A program made the translations under genes and the position numbers. The notes under the pieces are model-generated. The model was not told the DNA's origin, did no database searches, and saw only the letters and a list, made by a program, of their open reading frames with translations. Positions 35,541-43,816 of a stretch of DNA of 64,000 nucleotides are shown one piece after another. The stretch comes from an uncultured Acetatifactor sp. GTDB taxonomy: Bacteria; Bacillota; Clostridia; Lachnospirales; Lachnospiraceae. The DNA is taken from assembly GCA_910584865.1 (NCBI GenBank), contig CAJUCE010000008.1, forward strand, positions 90,515 through 154,514. The letters are read 5' to 3'. Each line of letters starts with the position of its first letter. Within the stretch, counting starts at the first letter, position 1.

Positions 35541-37046
35541 ATGACAATTACTTCTCTATATTATTTGGCATTTGTTGCCGCAGCCTTATTTTGTTATTAT
35601 ATAATTCCCCGAAAATGGCAATGGATAGAGTTACTGTTTTCCAGTATCGTATTCTACTGTCTTGCCGCTGTCCCCGGCACTCTGGTCTACCTATTGATTT
35701 CAACGGCAATGGCGTGGATCGTGACGAACGGATTGGACCGATATCGGGAAAAAGAAGGTTCCGGCACGCCGCTATTTTGGAAAGCGGCAATCGGGACAAC
35801 GATTTTTCTGGATCTCGGATTGTGGTTTCTTTTGAAAGGAACTTCCTATGTCAAAATAACAGACTGGGTTGCCGCTCTGGGAATGGGGTATTATACCCTT
35901 CAGCTCATCGGCTACACAATCGATTGCTGTTGGGGAACTGCCAGGGCGCAGGCAAATCCTCTGAAGCTTCTTTTGTTTACATCATTTTTCCCGCAGATGA
36001 TAACAGGTCCCATAAGCAGATACAGGGATTTGGAACGTATGTACGAAGGCCGGCGTTTTTCATACCTGAATCTTGCCCACGGAGCACAGAGAATCCTCTG
36101 GGGATACTTTAAAAAGCTTGTGATTGCCGAACGCGCGGGAGTAATGGTTGATGCGGTATGGGCAAACCCAGATGAATACGGCGGCCTTTTTACATGGATG
36201 GCTCTGATGCTTTATCCGATTCAGATGTATACGGATTTTTCGGGTTGTATGGACATTGTGCTTGGTACGGCGGAGATGTTTGGCATTAAGCTTGCCGAGA
36301 ATTTCAGAAATCCGTTTCTGGCGCTGACCAGTCAGGAATTCTGGCAAAGGTGGCATATCACATTGGGAACCTGGGCAAAGGATTATGTGCTTTATCCGTT
36401 GCTGAAAACCAGGCTATTCATTAAAATGAATACCTTTTTTAAAAGAAAAGGCCATAAGAAGGCAGGAAAGTTTTTTACAACCTCATTGGGAATGCTTGCG
36501 CTGTGGCTGGTAATCGGCTTTTGGCACGGAGCTTATAAGTATATCGTGGGAGTAAGCCTCTGGTACTGGCTTGTGCTTCTGTTCGAGGAATACTCCTCCC
36601 CACTTTTGGGCCGACTCTATGCAAAAATGGGATGCGATACAGGCAGTTTCGGATTTCAATTTCTTCGGCGCATAAAGACATATTCTGTCTATGCAATCGG
36701 AGCGGTTTTTTTCAGGGCCGACAGCGTTCGGGACGGTATTCATTTCATCGGCAGGCTGATCGGGACTTTTTCCAGGAAAAATTGGAATCCATGGATTCTG
36801 TTTGACGGAAGTATACCGGCCTGGGCCATAACCGGTAAAAACTTAAATCTAATTGTCTTTGGGGTATTTGTTTTGGCAATTGCCGCTGTTTTAAGAGAAC
36901 GTTACGGATACGCAAGAATATGGCTTGATAAACAGCCTCTTATGTTTCGATGGCCTGTGTACATGATATTCCTCTTTATCGTTATTTTGTATGGCAGATA
37001 TGGCAGAGGATTTGAAGCTGCCGAATTCATTTATGGAGGATTCTAG
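35541..37046 (+). CDS. MBOAT family O-acyltransferase (AlgI/DltB-like)
   Basis: A 501-residue membrane-bound O-acyltransferase with about ten hydrophobic segments. The conserved histidine-containing blocks RWHITLGTWAKDY near residue 270 and IGFWHGAYKYI near 330 and the earlier TSFFPQMITGPISRY near 148 define the AlgI/DltB/PatA branch, which passes acyl groups across the membrane to sugars or polymers. A SGNH-like partner starts 3 bases later. The gene is visibly less GC-rich than its neighbours. The ribosome site (GGGACGG) is weak. Confidence 0.88.
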   Translation: MTITSLYYLAFVAAALFCYYIIPRKWQWIELLFSSIVFYCLAAVPGTLVYLLISTAMAWIVTNGLDRYREKEGSGTPLFWKAAIGTTIFLDLGLWFLLKGTSYVKITDWVAALGMGYYTLQLIGYTIDCCWGTARAQANPLKLLLFTSFFPQMITGPISRYRDLERMYEGRRFSYLNLAHGAQRILWGYFKKLVIAERAGVMVDAVWANPDEYGGLFTWMALMLYPIQMYTDFSGCMDIVLGTAEMFGIKLAENFRNPFLALTSQEFWQRWHITLGTWAKDYVLYPLLKTRLFIKMNTFFKRKGHKKAGKFFTTSLGMLALWLVIGFWHGAYKYIVGVSLWYWLVLLFEEYSSPLLGRLYAKMGCDTGSFGFQFLRRIKTYSVYAIGAVFFRADSVRDGIHFIGRLIGTFSRKNWNPWILFDGSIPAWAITGKNLNLIVFGVFVLAIAAVLRERYGYARIWLDKQPLMFRWPVYMIFLFIVILYGRYGRGFEAAEFIYGGF

Positions 37047-37048
37047 GG

Positions 37049-38113
37049 ATGATGAAAAAGATAAGGACCTTGATCCGGGCTATTTCCTTCTTTGCGGTAT
37101 TATTTCTGCTCTATAAATTATGTTTAACGATTGTTACACCCAAAAGCTTTATGGAGAACGGCTTTCCGACTACCTCCACCTACAGCGACTTTTATGAACT
37201 GGATAAAAACACGGTTGATGTAATCTTTTTGGGCAGCAGTAATGCCGTGTGCGGCTTTATTCCTCAGGAGCTTTACAGTAAGTATGGAATTTCCGGTTAC
37301 AATCTGGCCTGTGAACAGCAAAACTTATTCACATCCTATTATTGGCTCGAGGAAGCGCTGCGCTTTCAAAAACCCAGGACGGTAGTGTTGGATACCGCCA
37401 TGCTTTATCTGTACGATAACGAAAATCTTGCAGCCTCTGTGGAAGGGCTTACCAGGAAAGCTTTTGACTTTATGAGATGGTCTCCGGTAAAATTAAAGGC
37501 CGTGATTCATATGCCGAAAATATGGGAGTCTTTATCCGTGAAAAGCTTTATCTTCCCAATGATTGCATATCACGAGCGCTGGGAAAGTATCAACCTCCAT
37601 GATTTCAAATTGGATCAACTGAGCCGACACAGTCTATGGAAAGGCTATTTACCGTTGACAAGATACGCGGGTGTCGACGGCTTTGTACCGATTACGGAAG
37701 AACAGGCGCTTGCAGGCGGGGCAGATGCCGGCAATGTATTTATGCTGTCTTATCTGGATTCGATTGTCGCTTTGTGCGCGGAAAACAATATCGATCTGAT
37801 CCTGACAATGGCGCCTTCCACCTTTGATGACGCAGGAAAATATCGGTTTCTTTCAGAATATGCATCTGAAAAGGGGATCACATATATTGATTTTAATGAG
37901 AAAACCGTGTATGAGGATTCCGCATTGGAATTCTTTGTGGACTGCCATGATGATGCCCATTGTAATCTGAACGGAGCGTTGAAGATAACGGATTACATAG
38001 GAAATATTATATATGAAAGAATCGGGAAAAGTACCGGTGATGTCAGCGAATGGGAGTCCTTCGAGGCTGCGTACCGAAAATACCTTGACGAAACAGTAGT
38101 CGAGTCTAATTGA
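37049..38113 (+). CDS. Membrane-anchored SGNH-like protein, MBOAT partner
   Basis: A 354-residue protein with an N-terminal membrane anchor (residues about 10-28) and an extracellular SGNH/GDSL-like domain: IFLGSSNAVCGF near residue 60 supplies the serine, and CHDDAHCNLNGA near 303 supplies the D-x-x-H pair. Such proteins (AlgJ/AlgX, DltD, PatB-like) receive the acyl group from an MBOAT protein and attach it to a glycan. Start codons nearly abut the MBOAT stop, so the two are coupled. The 3' end overlaps the convergent GT2 gene by 8 bases. Acceptor is unknown. Confidence 0.75.
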   Translation: MMKKIRTLIRAISFFAVLFLLYKLCLTIVTPKSFMENGFPTTSTYSDFYELDKNTVDVIFLGSSNAVCGFIPQELYSKYGISGYNLACEQQNLFTSYYWLEEALRFQKPRTVVLDTAMLYLYDNENLAASVEGLTRKAFDFMRWSPVKLKAVIHMPKIWESLSVKSFIFPMIAYHERWESINLHDFKLDQLSRHSLWKGYLPLTRYAGVDGFVPITEEQALAGGADAGNVFMLSYLDSIVALCAENNIDLILTMAPSTFDDAGKYRFLSEYASEKGITYIDFNEKTVYEDSALEFFVDCHDDAHCNLNGALKITDYIGNIIYERIGKSTGDVSEWESFEAAYRKYLDETVVESN

Positions 38114-38948
38114 CGCGCGAATCAAAGCGTCCATATAAGCATTTCTTCAGCCAATGATACAGCCCGGAAAAAGTCCTGCTCTCCGCCATCCATGTGCGCA
38201 GCGGTGCCAGGGTCAGCGCCATCGCCGCCCTGTATTTCGTAAGCTCCAGCCTGCCCATATAAGAAGCCGTAATCTGCCTGTGCTCCTGCCTGTCCCTGGC
38301 CTGGTTCTCCCGGCTCTCGGAGAAGCCTCCGCCCTCATAGAAGGCCACCGGGAACTCCATATGCCGCATTTTGGCCCCGGCCCGGTAGAAACACCACAGG
38401 AAATGATCGTAATCTGCTCTTATTTTATACTGTAAATCGTATGGTTTCTCCAGACACAGCCGCCTGCTGTAGAAACAGGACTGGTGGCAGGGGATATTGC
38501 GGTAACAGGTAAAACCGGTAATCGCGGGCGCGGAAGCAATGGTCACCTGATTCTTGCCACTGCAGGTATCTCCATAGAGTACCAGCCTGTCCAAATCGGT
38601 TCCCGCCGCCTGCTCCTTTTTGATCACCTGCCAGGCCTTCTCCAGCACCTCATCATTCGGAAAAATGTCCCCGCAGTTTAAAAACAGCAGAAAATCTCCC
38701 CGGGCATGGGAAACCGCCTGGTTCATGGCATCATATATCCCCCGGTCTTCTTCCGTGAAAACCCGCACCCGTTCTGTGCCGGGCATTCCTTTATGTGTCT
38801 CCTGCCATGCAGCCACAGAACCGTCCCGGCTGCCGCCGTCCTTTACAATAATCTCCAGATCCACGAAGCTTTGCCGCAACACACTTTCCAGCGTAAACGC
38901 CAGCTTTTCCCCTGGATTCAGACAGACCGTAATCACTGAAAATGTCAT
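38106..38948 (-). CDS. Glycosyltransferase family 2
   Basis: A 280-residue GT-A glycosyltransferase. The nucleotide-sugar fold begins FSVITVCLNPGEKLAFTL; DLEIIVKDGGSRDGSV near residue 31 and the D-x-D-like FTEEDRGIYDAMNQA and LFLNCGDIFPNDEVL blocks follow. It resembles enzymes of the WcaA/colanic-acid type. The C-terminus (LKKCLYGRFDS) is basic and may touch the membrane. It is cotranscribed with, or follows closely, the HAD/CPBP fusion gene 16 bases upstream. Confidence 0.85.
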   Translation of the reverse strand: MTFSVITVCLNPGEKLAFTLESVLRQSFVDLEIIVKDGGSRDGSVAAWQETHKGMPGTERVRVFTEEDRGIYDAMNQAVSHARGDFLLFLNCGDIFPNDEVLEKAWQVIKKEQAAGTDLDRLVLYGDTCSGKNQVTIASAPAITGFTCYRNIPCHQSCFYSRRLCLEKPYDLQYKIRADYDHFLWCFYRAGAKMRHMEFPVAFYEGGGFSESRENQARDRQEHRQITASYMGRLELTKYRAAMALTLAPLRTWMAESRTFSGLYHWLKKCLYGRFDSRVN

Positions 38949-38963
38949 CTCACCCTGCCCCTT

Positions 38964-40463
38964 TTAAAACAGCTTCTTGTGCCGATGCAGCATCCAAATG
39001 CACCCTGCAGCCACAAGAAGGCTCACAATGCAGACCGGCCACTGCAAGGCTCCCGGTATCGTAATCCCCACAGAGCTCACCAGATAAGCCAGTATATTTG
39101 CCAGAATATGGACAAATACCGCTATTTTATAATCGCCGAAATACTCATAGGCATACACGATAAAGCAACCCATGAAAAAGGCGTAAATTCCCTGTACGGA
39201 ATTCCCGTGATACAGGGCGAATAATGCCGCCGACATGATCATCGCCGCCTGCAGCTTCATATAACGGCGGCAGCAATTATAAAAGATCCCCCGAAACAGC
39301 AGTTCCTCCGCAATCGGCGTTACCACTCCAAAGCAGAATAACCCCAGCGGCAGCCATGCGGCATACTGATTCTCGGCCACGGCCTGATAGGTCTCTGAGC
39401 CTCCCACCACGCCTGTCAGCGACAGCAGCAGATTCAATCCCAGAACCAACCCCATATCCGCAACGGCAAGCAGAATATAATTTAGTCTCGGCTCCTCCCT
39501 GATATACAGCAGCTTTCTGTCCTCCGCGGCTTTTGTAATGGTCTTTCTGGCAATCTGAAAGACCACGGCTCCGGCCGCCAGGAAACCCACGGCAGAGACG
39601 ATTGCCCCGGCATTCCCCGTCATTCCTACCAGGGTCCCCTCCTCGTCCCATACAAACAAAAAAGTGCCTCCCGCTCCGCTTCTGCCCAGAGACGCCATCA
39701 TCATGGCCGCAAAATTGATGGCAATATTCCTCATCATAATAAAGAGCAGAAACGGCAGGGCCAGCTGCCAGATCCGCTGGGAAGAAGTCAGTTTCTTCTC
39801 GTCTGTTCCTCTGAGCAGAAACTTCTGAAGCTCCTCCACTGTCCGGACAATGTAATCGGCCCTGGCCTCTTTGAGTTCTTCCATGCTCCCGTAGCCATAT
39901 GTAACCCCCACGGCCTCTACTCCCGTGGCATGGGCGCCCTCCACATCAAAGCTGCGGTCCCCGATCATGTAGACCTGATCCTTTTCCACCTGACGCTGAT
40001 CGAACAGTTGACGCAGGGCCTCCGAAACCACTTCGTCCTTATTGGAACGGGTGCCGTCCAGCTCGCTCCCCACGATCACCTTGAAATATTTTGCAATCTC
40101 AAAATGCTCCAGAATCCGCCGCACAAAAACAGTGGGCTTGCTGGAAGCCACCGCCATAAACATTCCCTTGGCATTCAGCGCCCGAAGCATCTCGGGAATC
40201 CCTGCGTAGAGCTTATTTTCGAAGATCCCCTGATCCTGGAAGCGCTCTCTGTATTTGGCTATAGCCTCCTGTGCCTGCACTTCATCCATCCCATAATATT
40301 TCATAAAGCTGTCCTTCAGCGGCGGTCCGATAAAAGGCTCCAGCTTATCCAGATCCGGCTCCTCAATTCCGAAAGACGCCAAAGCGTATTGCACACAGGT
40401 ACAGATTCCCTCTTTCGGATCCGTCAATGTTCCGTCCAAATCAAACAACAGATATTTTTTCAT
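38964..40463 (-). CDS. Fusion of HAD-IA phosphatase and CPBP (Abi/CAAX) intramembrane protease
   Basis: A 499-residue two-domain protein. Residues 1-215 are a HAD hydrolase of the phosphoglycolate-phosphatase type (FDLDGTLTDP, VASSKPTVF, MIGDRSFDVEGAHATG). Residues about 225-499 are polytopic and carry the CPBP signatures PIAEELLFRGIFYN, SAALFALYHGN and HILANILAYLV of Rce1/CAAX-type metalloproteases, which in bacteria include bacteriocin-immunity proteins. The ATG follows the greA stop directly (TAGATG) and has AGGAG in the greA end. The reading frame is continuous, so this is a true fusion in this assembly. Confidence 0.88.
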   Translation of the reverse strand: MKKYLLFDLDGTLTDPKEGICTCVQYALASFGIEEPDLDKLEPFIGPPLKDSFMKYYGMDEVQAQEAIAKYRERFQDQGIFENKLYAGIPEMLRALNAKGMFMAVASSKPTVFVRRILEHFEIAKYFKVIVGSELDGTRSNKDEVVSEALRQLFDQRQVEKDQVYMIGDRSFDVEGAHATGVEAVGVTYGYGSMEELKEARADYIVRTVEELQKFLLRGTDEKKLTSSQRIWQLALPFLLFIMMRNIAINFAAMMMASLGRSGAGGTFLFVWDEEGTLVGMTGNAGAIVSAVGFLAAGAVVFQIARKTITKAAEDRKLLYIREEPRLNYILLAVADMGLVLGLNLLLSLTGVVGGSETYQAVAENQYAAWLPLGLFCFGVVTPIAEELLFRGIFYNCCRRYMKLQAAMIMSAALFALYHGNSVQGIYAFFMGCFIVYAYEYFGDYKIAVFVHILANILAYLVSSVGITIPGALQWPVCIVSLLVAAGCIWMLHRHKKLF

Positions 40464-40967
40464 CTAAAAACTCCTAATCTTGTCTTTGCCGTCATCTCCG
40501 GTGTTCTCTATTTTGACAATTCGCACATCATATCCGATACTTTGGTTGACCTGTACATGGACCAGTTCTCCCTCCTTCTTCCCCAGCAGTGCCTTCCCCA
40601 GAGGGCTTTCATTACTGATCAGGTTTTCCAGGGAATTTCCCCGTACTGTTGTGACAATCCTGTATGTCTCCACCAGGCCGTCCTCCTGAAACTCTACGGT
40701 CACGGTATTGTTGATCCCTACCTCGTCCTCGGCAGACTCCTCGGAAATCACTTTGGCGGTTCTGATCATCCGCTCCAGATACCGGATGCGGCTCTCATTC
40801 TGGTTCTTGAATTTCTTCGCCGCATAGTACTCAAAATTCTCGCTCAGATCCCCCTGGGCCCTGGCTTCCTTCACATCTGCCAGCGCCTGCTGCCGCACCA
40901 CCAGTTTCCGATGCTCGATCTCTTCCTCCATCTTCCGGATATCGCCGGGCGTCAATTGATCGTACAT
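40464..40967 (-). CDS. Transcription elongation factor GreA/GreB family protein
   Basis: A 167-residue GreA-like protein: N-terminal antiparallel coiled coil with acidic tip (QGDLSENFEYYAAKKF near residue 38) and a C-terminal FKBP-like domain (ESPLGKALLGKKEGELVHV). Gre factors restart backtracked RNA polymerase. The C-terminal tail after residue 155 is charged. The longer frame to 40994 lacks a ribosome site; AAAGGGG precedes 40967. It lies between mraY and the HAD/CPBP gene and may be a second Gre paralog rather than the housekeeping greA. Confidence 0.88.
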   Translation of the reverse strand: MYDQLTPGDIRKMEEEIEHRKLVVRQQALADVKEARAQGDLSENFEYYAAKKFKNQNESRIRYLERMIRTAKVISEESAEDEVGINNTVTVEFQEDGLVETYRIVTTVRGNSLENLISNESPLGKALLGKKEGELVHVQVNQSIGYDVRIVKIENTGDDGKDKIRSF

Positions 40968-40983
40968 ATCCCAAACCCCTTTC

Positions 40984-41949
40984 CTATAGCCCAATACCGT
41001 ATACCACGGCCACAGCTAATATAATCTGAATAATCGCAAAACGGAATACCGTCTGCGTATTGGACCATCCCCAAATTTTGCGCACATGATCATGAAGCGG
41101 CGTGCGCACCCTGGTGAGAATCCGGATCCTGCATGTACGCAGCAATCCGACTTTGATAAGTCCCAGTCCTCCGTCCAAAATCAATACCAGCGCCACCGGA
41201 ATATACAAAAAAGGACGCCCTGTCTTCAGAATGGCAATGCTGATAAACAGCCCCATGGCCCTGGAGCCCGCATCCCCCATCATCAGCCTGCTGGGCGTGG
41301 CATTGTACCAAAGATACCCCAAAATGCAGACGGAAAACAGCAGAATCAGGAACGGAATATCCCCTCCCACACTCAGAATCCTGTCTATTGTATAGATGGT
41401 CATAAGCGTAATGATCGTCAGCGTACCGGAAAGCCCGTCCACACCGTCGGAACAATTGGTCACATTCACGGATGCCCACACTAAAATGACAACCAACACT
41501 GCAAACAGCCACCTCGGAACCGACAATCCCACATGAAACAGCGCCAGCTCAATATCCGTGGAATTGTATTTCATGAAAGTCATGGCTGTCAGCACCGCTA
41601 TACACAGATCCAGAAAACCCTTTTTCAATTCCCCCCAGGGCATCTTCGACGCATCGTCCAGAAAGCCTGTGAGCATACAGAGTACAATCGATATCATATA
41701 AATAATCGTCTCCGCACTCAGGGGAGAAAATAAAAGACCTGCCGCCACAAAACACAGCACGAAAATGATCCCGGCCCCTCTGGGCTTCCCTGCCGAAAGC
41801 TTGCCGTCATGGGCGAATTCCCGTCCCGCGTCCTTGGGCAGCCGGGACGCCAGTTTCGCCGTTGCAGATACCGTCGCCACAAACGCAAACAAAATGCCTG
41901 CCAGAGCCAGCCAAGATGCCTGATCTTTTGATACGATAAAATATAACAT
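40984..41949 (-). CDS. mraY: MraY-type phospho-N-acetylmuramoyl-pentapeptide transferase
   Basis: A 321-residue polytopic protein with the MraY/WecA active-site motifs: TGFLDDASK near residue 93, NVTNCSDGVDGLSG near 160, LMMGDAGSRAMG near 222, and the MraY-specific TPLHDHVRKIWGW near 285. It would make lipid I from undecaprenyl phosphate and UDP-MurNAc-pentapeptide. Unusually it lies outside a dcw cluster, between metK and greA; it could be a paralog. Start is MLYFIV at 41949, after GGGGGGA. A copy of the promoter-like repeat box lies about 150 bases upstream. Confidence 0.85.
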   Translation of the reverse strand: MLYFIVSKDQASWLALAGILFAFVATVSATAKLASRLPKDAGREFAHDGKLSAGKPRGAGIIFVLCFVAAGLLFSPLSAETIIYMISIVLCMLTGFLDDASKMPWGELKKGFLDLCIAVLTAMTFMKYNSTDIELALFHVGLSVPRWLFAVLVVILVWASVNVTNCSDGVDGLSGTLTIITLMTIYTIDRILSVGGDIPFLILLFSVCILGYLWYNATPSRLMMGDAGSRAMGLFISIAILKTGRPFLYIPVALVLILDGGLGLIKVGLLRTCRIRILTRVRTPLHDHVRKIWGWSNTQTVFRFAIIQIILAVAVVYGIGL

Positions 41950-42089
41950 ATTCCCCCCATCCGCACCGACGCGCCTTCGCCGCCTTTTGACCGGATTTTA
42001 TGTCTTTTGGCATTTGATAGCGCTGTTCATGCTGTTTTCCTATACCTTTTCCGAACCACCTTAGCCTGTACAATTTTGACCAGGTGCCT

Positions 42090-42114
42090 TTCTGAGTCAA
42101 CATTTTAGCATAAA
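42090..42114 (-). repeat. Dispersed repeat, copy R3 (promoter-box fragment)
   Basis: Minus-strand TATGCTAAAATGTTGACTCAG, matching the core box of repeats R1, R2, R4 and R5. A TTGCAT lies 17 bases upstream of TAAAAT, so this is a complete promoter-like signal facing mraY. Confidence 0.6.
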
Positions 42115-42140
42115 TAAAACGGAAATGCAAATAAAACAAA

Positions 42141-42174
42141 GGAACCGCCTGTCAATATCAAACAGGCAGTCCCT
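42141..42174 (-). terminator. metK terminator
   Basis: Minus-strand GGGACTGCCTGT / ACAGGCGGTTCC stem followed by TTTGTTTTATTT, directly after the metK stop codon. Confidence 0.6.
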
Positions 42175-42183
42175 TCCTGGCTT

Positions 42184-43371
42184 CTATAAATATTTTTTCA
42201 GCGCTTCCGCCCGGTCTGTCATCTCCCAGGGAAGAGAGACATCTTCCCGTCCGAAATGCCCGTAAGCAGACGTAGGACTGTAAATGGGCCTGCGCAGATC
42301 CAGCATCTTGATGATCCCTGCAGGACGCAGATCAAAATTCTCGCGGATGATCTCCACCAGCTTCTCATTGCCGAGCTTTCCTGTCCCGAAGGTATCCACC
42401 ATAACGGAAGTAGGCTGCGCCACGCCGATAGCATAGGAAAGCTGTATCTCGCACTTATCCGCCAGACCTGCCGCCACAATATTCTTCGCCACATAGCGGG
42501 CAGCATAGGCAGCGCTTCTGTCCACCTTGGTACAGTCCTTACCGGAGAAAGCTCCGCCGCCGTGACGGGCATATCCGCCGTATGTATCCACAATAATCTT
42601 GCGGCCGGTGAGCCCTGCATCTCCCTGTGGACCGCCGATCACAAACCTGCCTGTAGGATTGATGAAAAACTTCGTCTCCTCATCAATCATCTCCTTCGGC
42701 AGCACCGGATCAAACACATATTTCCGGATATCCTCATGGATCTGTTCCTGGCTTACCTCCTCGTTGTGCTGTGTGGAAAGTACCACAGCCTCCAGGCGGA
42801 TGGGTTTGCCGTTCTCATCATATTCCACGGACACCTGGCTTTTTCCGTCCGGACGCAGGTAGGGCAGCGTGCCGTCCTTGCGCACCTTCGCAAGCTGCCT
42901 CGCCAGCTTATGGGCCAATGAAATGGGATAGGGCATCAGCTCAGGGGTCTCGTTGGTAGCATACCCGAACATCATTCCCTGATCCCCTGCGCCGATAGCC
43001 TCGATCTGCTCGTCGCTCATACCGGATTCCCTTGCTTCCAGCGCCTTATCCACCCCCATTGCAATGTCGGGGGACTGCTTATCCAATGCCACCATAACGG
43101 CACAGATATTGCCGTCAAAACCCGTTTTCGCATCATTGTAGCCAATCCCGTTCACCGTTTTACGCACAATCGCCGGGATGTCCAGGTTGGCTTTTGTGGT
43201 AATCTCCCCTGTCACCAGGATAAACCCGGTACAGCTGGCTGTCTCACAGGCCACACGGCTCATGGGGTCCTGCTCCATACAGGCATCCAAAATCGCATCC
43301 GACACTGCGTCGCAGAGCTTATCGGGATGCCCTTCTGTCACTGATTCTGAAGTAAATAAATGTTTTTCCAT
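42184..43371 (-). CDS. metK: S-adenosylmethionine synthase
   Basis: A 395-residue MetK that makes S-adenosylmethionine from methionine and ATP. Signature blocks are SVTEGHPDKLCDAVSDAILD near residue 9, GAGDQGMMFGYA near 115, and GGGAFSGKDCTKVDRSAAY near 255. The start at 43371 follows AAAGGA; the longer open frame to 43599 runs through the riboswitch leader and is not translated sequence. Expression is probably turned off by SAM through the leader riboswitch. Confidence 0.97.
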   Translation of the reverse strand: MEKHLFTSESVTEGHPDKLCDAVSDAILDACMEQDPMSRVACETASCTGFILVTGEITTKANLDIPAIVRKTVNGIGYNDAKTGFDGNICAVMVALDKQSPDIAMGVDKALEARESGMSDEQIEAIGAGDQGMMFGYATNETPELMPYPISLAHKLARQLAKVRKDGTLPYLRPDGKSQVSVEYDENGKPIRLEAVVLSTQHNEEVSQEQIHEDIRKYVFDPVLPKEMIDEETKFFINPTGRFVIGGPQGDAGLTGRKIIVDTYGGYARHGGGAFSGKDCTKVDRSAAYAARYVAKNIVAAGLADKCEIQLSYAIGVAQPTSVMVDTFGTGKLGNEKLVEIIRENFDLRPAGIIKMLDLRRPIYSPTSAYGHFGREDVSLPWEMTDRAEALKKYL

Positions 43372-43462
43372 CTGTTTTTCCTTTCTTCCAGTAAAATAAG
43401 TACAATTGAAAATCAAGTGAGCGAATCTCTTTCTTCGATACCTAAGCGCCGGTCTGCGCAAT

Positions 43463-43541
43463 CGAGTAGAGGAATGCCTTTCTCCGCTACTCGCCGCGCG
43501 GCCCGCATGCTGCGTCAGCAGCAAACTTCCATATGCGGGCC
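43463..43541 (-). other. Two extra leader hairpins between the riboswitch terminator and metK
   Basis: CGAGTAG/CTACTCG (43463-43493) and GGCCCGCAT/ATGCGGGCC (43500-43541, with an inner GCTGC/GCAGC stem). They lie after the SAM-dependent terminator and before the ribosome site. They have no U-runs and are not part of a standard S-box. Confidence 0.6.
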
Positions 43542-43550
43542 TGTGCATAA

Positions 43551-43582
43551 AATAAAGCCCGCTTACAACATAAGCGGACTCT
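43551..43582 (-). terminator. Riboswitch-controlled terminator of metK leader
   Basis: Minus-strand GTCCGCTTA, short loop, TAAGCGGGC followed by TTTATTTT, just downstream of the S-box aptamer. It is the expected expression platform that forms when SAM is bound. Confidence 0.75.
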
Positions 43583-43602
43583 AAATCAGGCGATATCAAA
43601 TC

Positions 43603-43704
43603 CTCTTATTGTTCGAATAACACTCGCTCAGGGAGGCACCTTCCGAAAATGGGGTTGCCGTGGCTTCATCGATCCTATGTATCTCCACCAGCTCTGAATA
43701 AGAG
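43603..43704 (-). ncRNA. SAM-I (S-box) riboswitch
   Basis: Minus-strand aptamer with P1 CTCTTATT/AATAAGAG, the kink-turn region AGCTGGTGGAG, the conserved GATGAAGCCACGGCAACC and the GGTGCC...CCTGAGCGA blocks in correct order. It controls metK by SAM-dependent premature termination. The 445-base gap 43372-43816 is fully used by this leader, its promoter and an upstream direct repeat. Confidence 0.92.
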
Positions 43705-43735
43705 AAATCTTATTAAATTTTCAATTGCTATTAAC

Positions 43736-43764
43736 ACATTACTATATCTTTGGGCGGCTGTCAA
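43736..43764 (-). promoter_or_regulatory. metK promoter
   Basis: Minus-strand perfect TTGACA (43764-43759), 17 bases, weak TAATGT (43741-43736); a TATAGT overlaps at a shorter spacing. The start would be near 43729, just before the riboswitch P1. Confidence 0.5.
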
Positions 43765-43776
43765 GTAGGTAATTCA

Positions 43777-43811
43777 TTTTTCACACTGTGTATGTTTTTC
43801 ACACTGTGTAC
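43777..43811 (-). repeat. 18-base direct repeat upstream of the metK promoter
   Basis: Two copies of TTTTTCACACTGTGTA with an 18-base period, each holding the odd palindrome CACACTGTG. They lie 13-50 bases upstream of the metK -35 box and just after the pilT stop codon, an activator-like position. Confidence 0.6.
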
Positions 43812-43816
43812 AGCCC

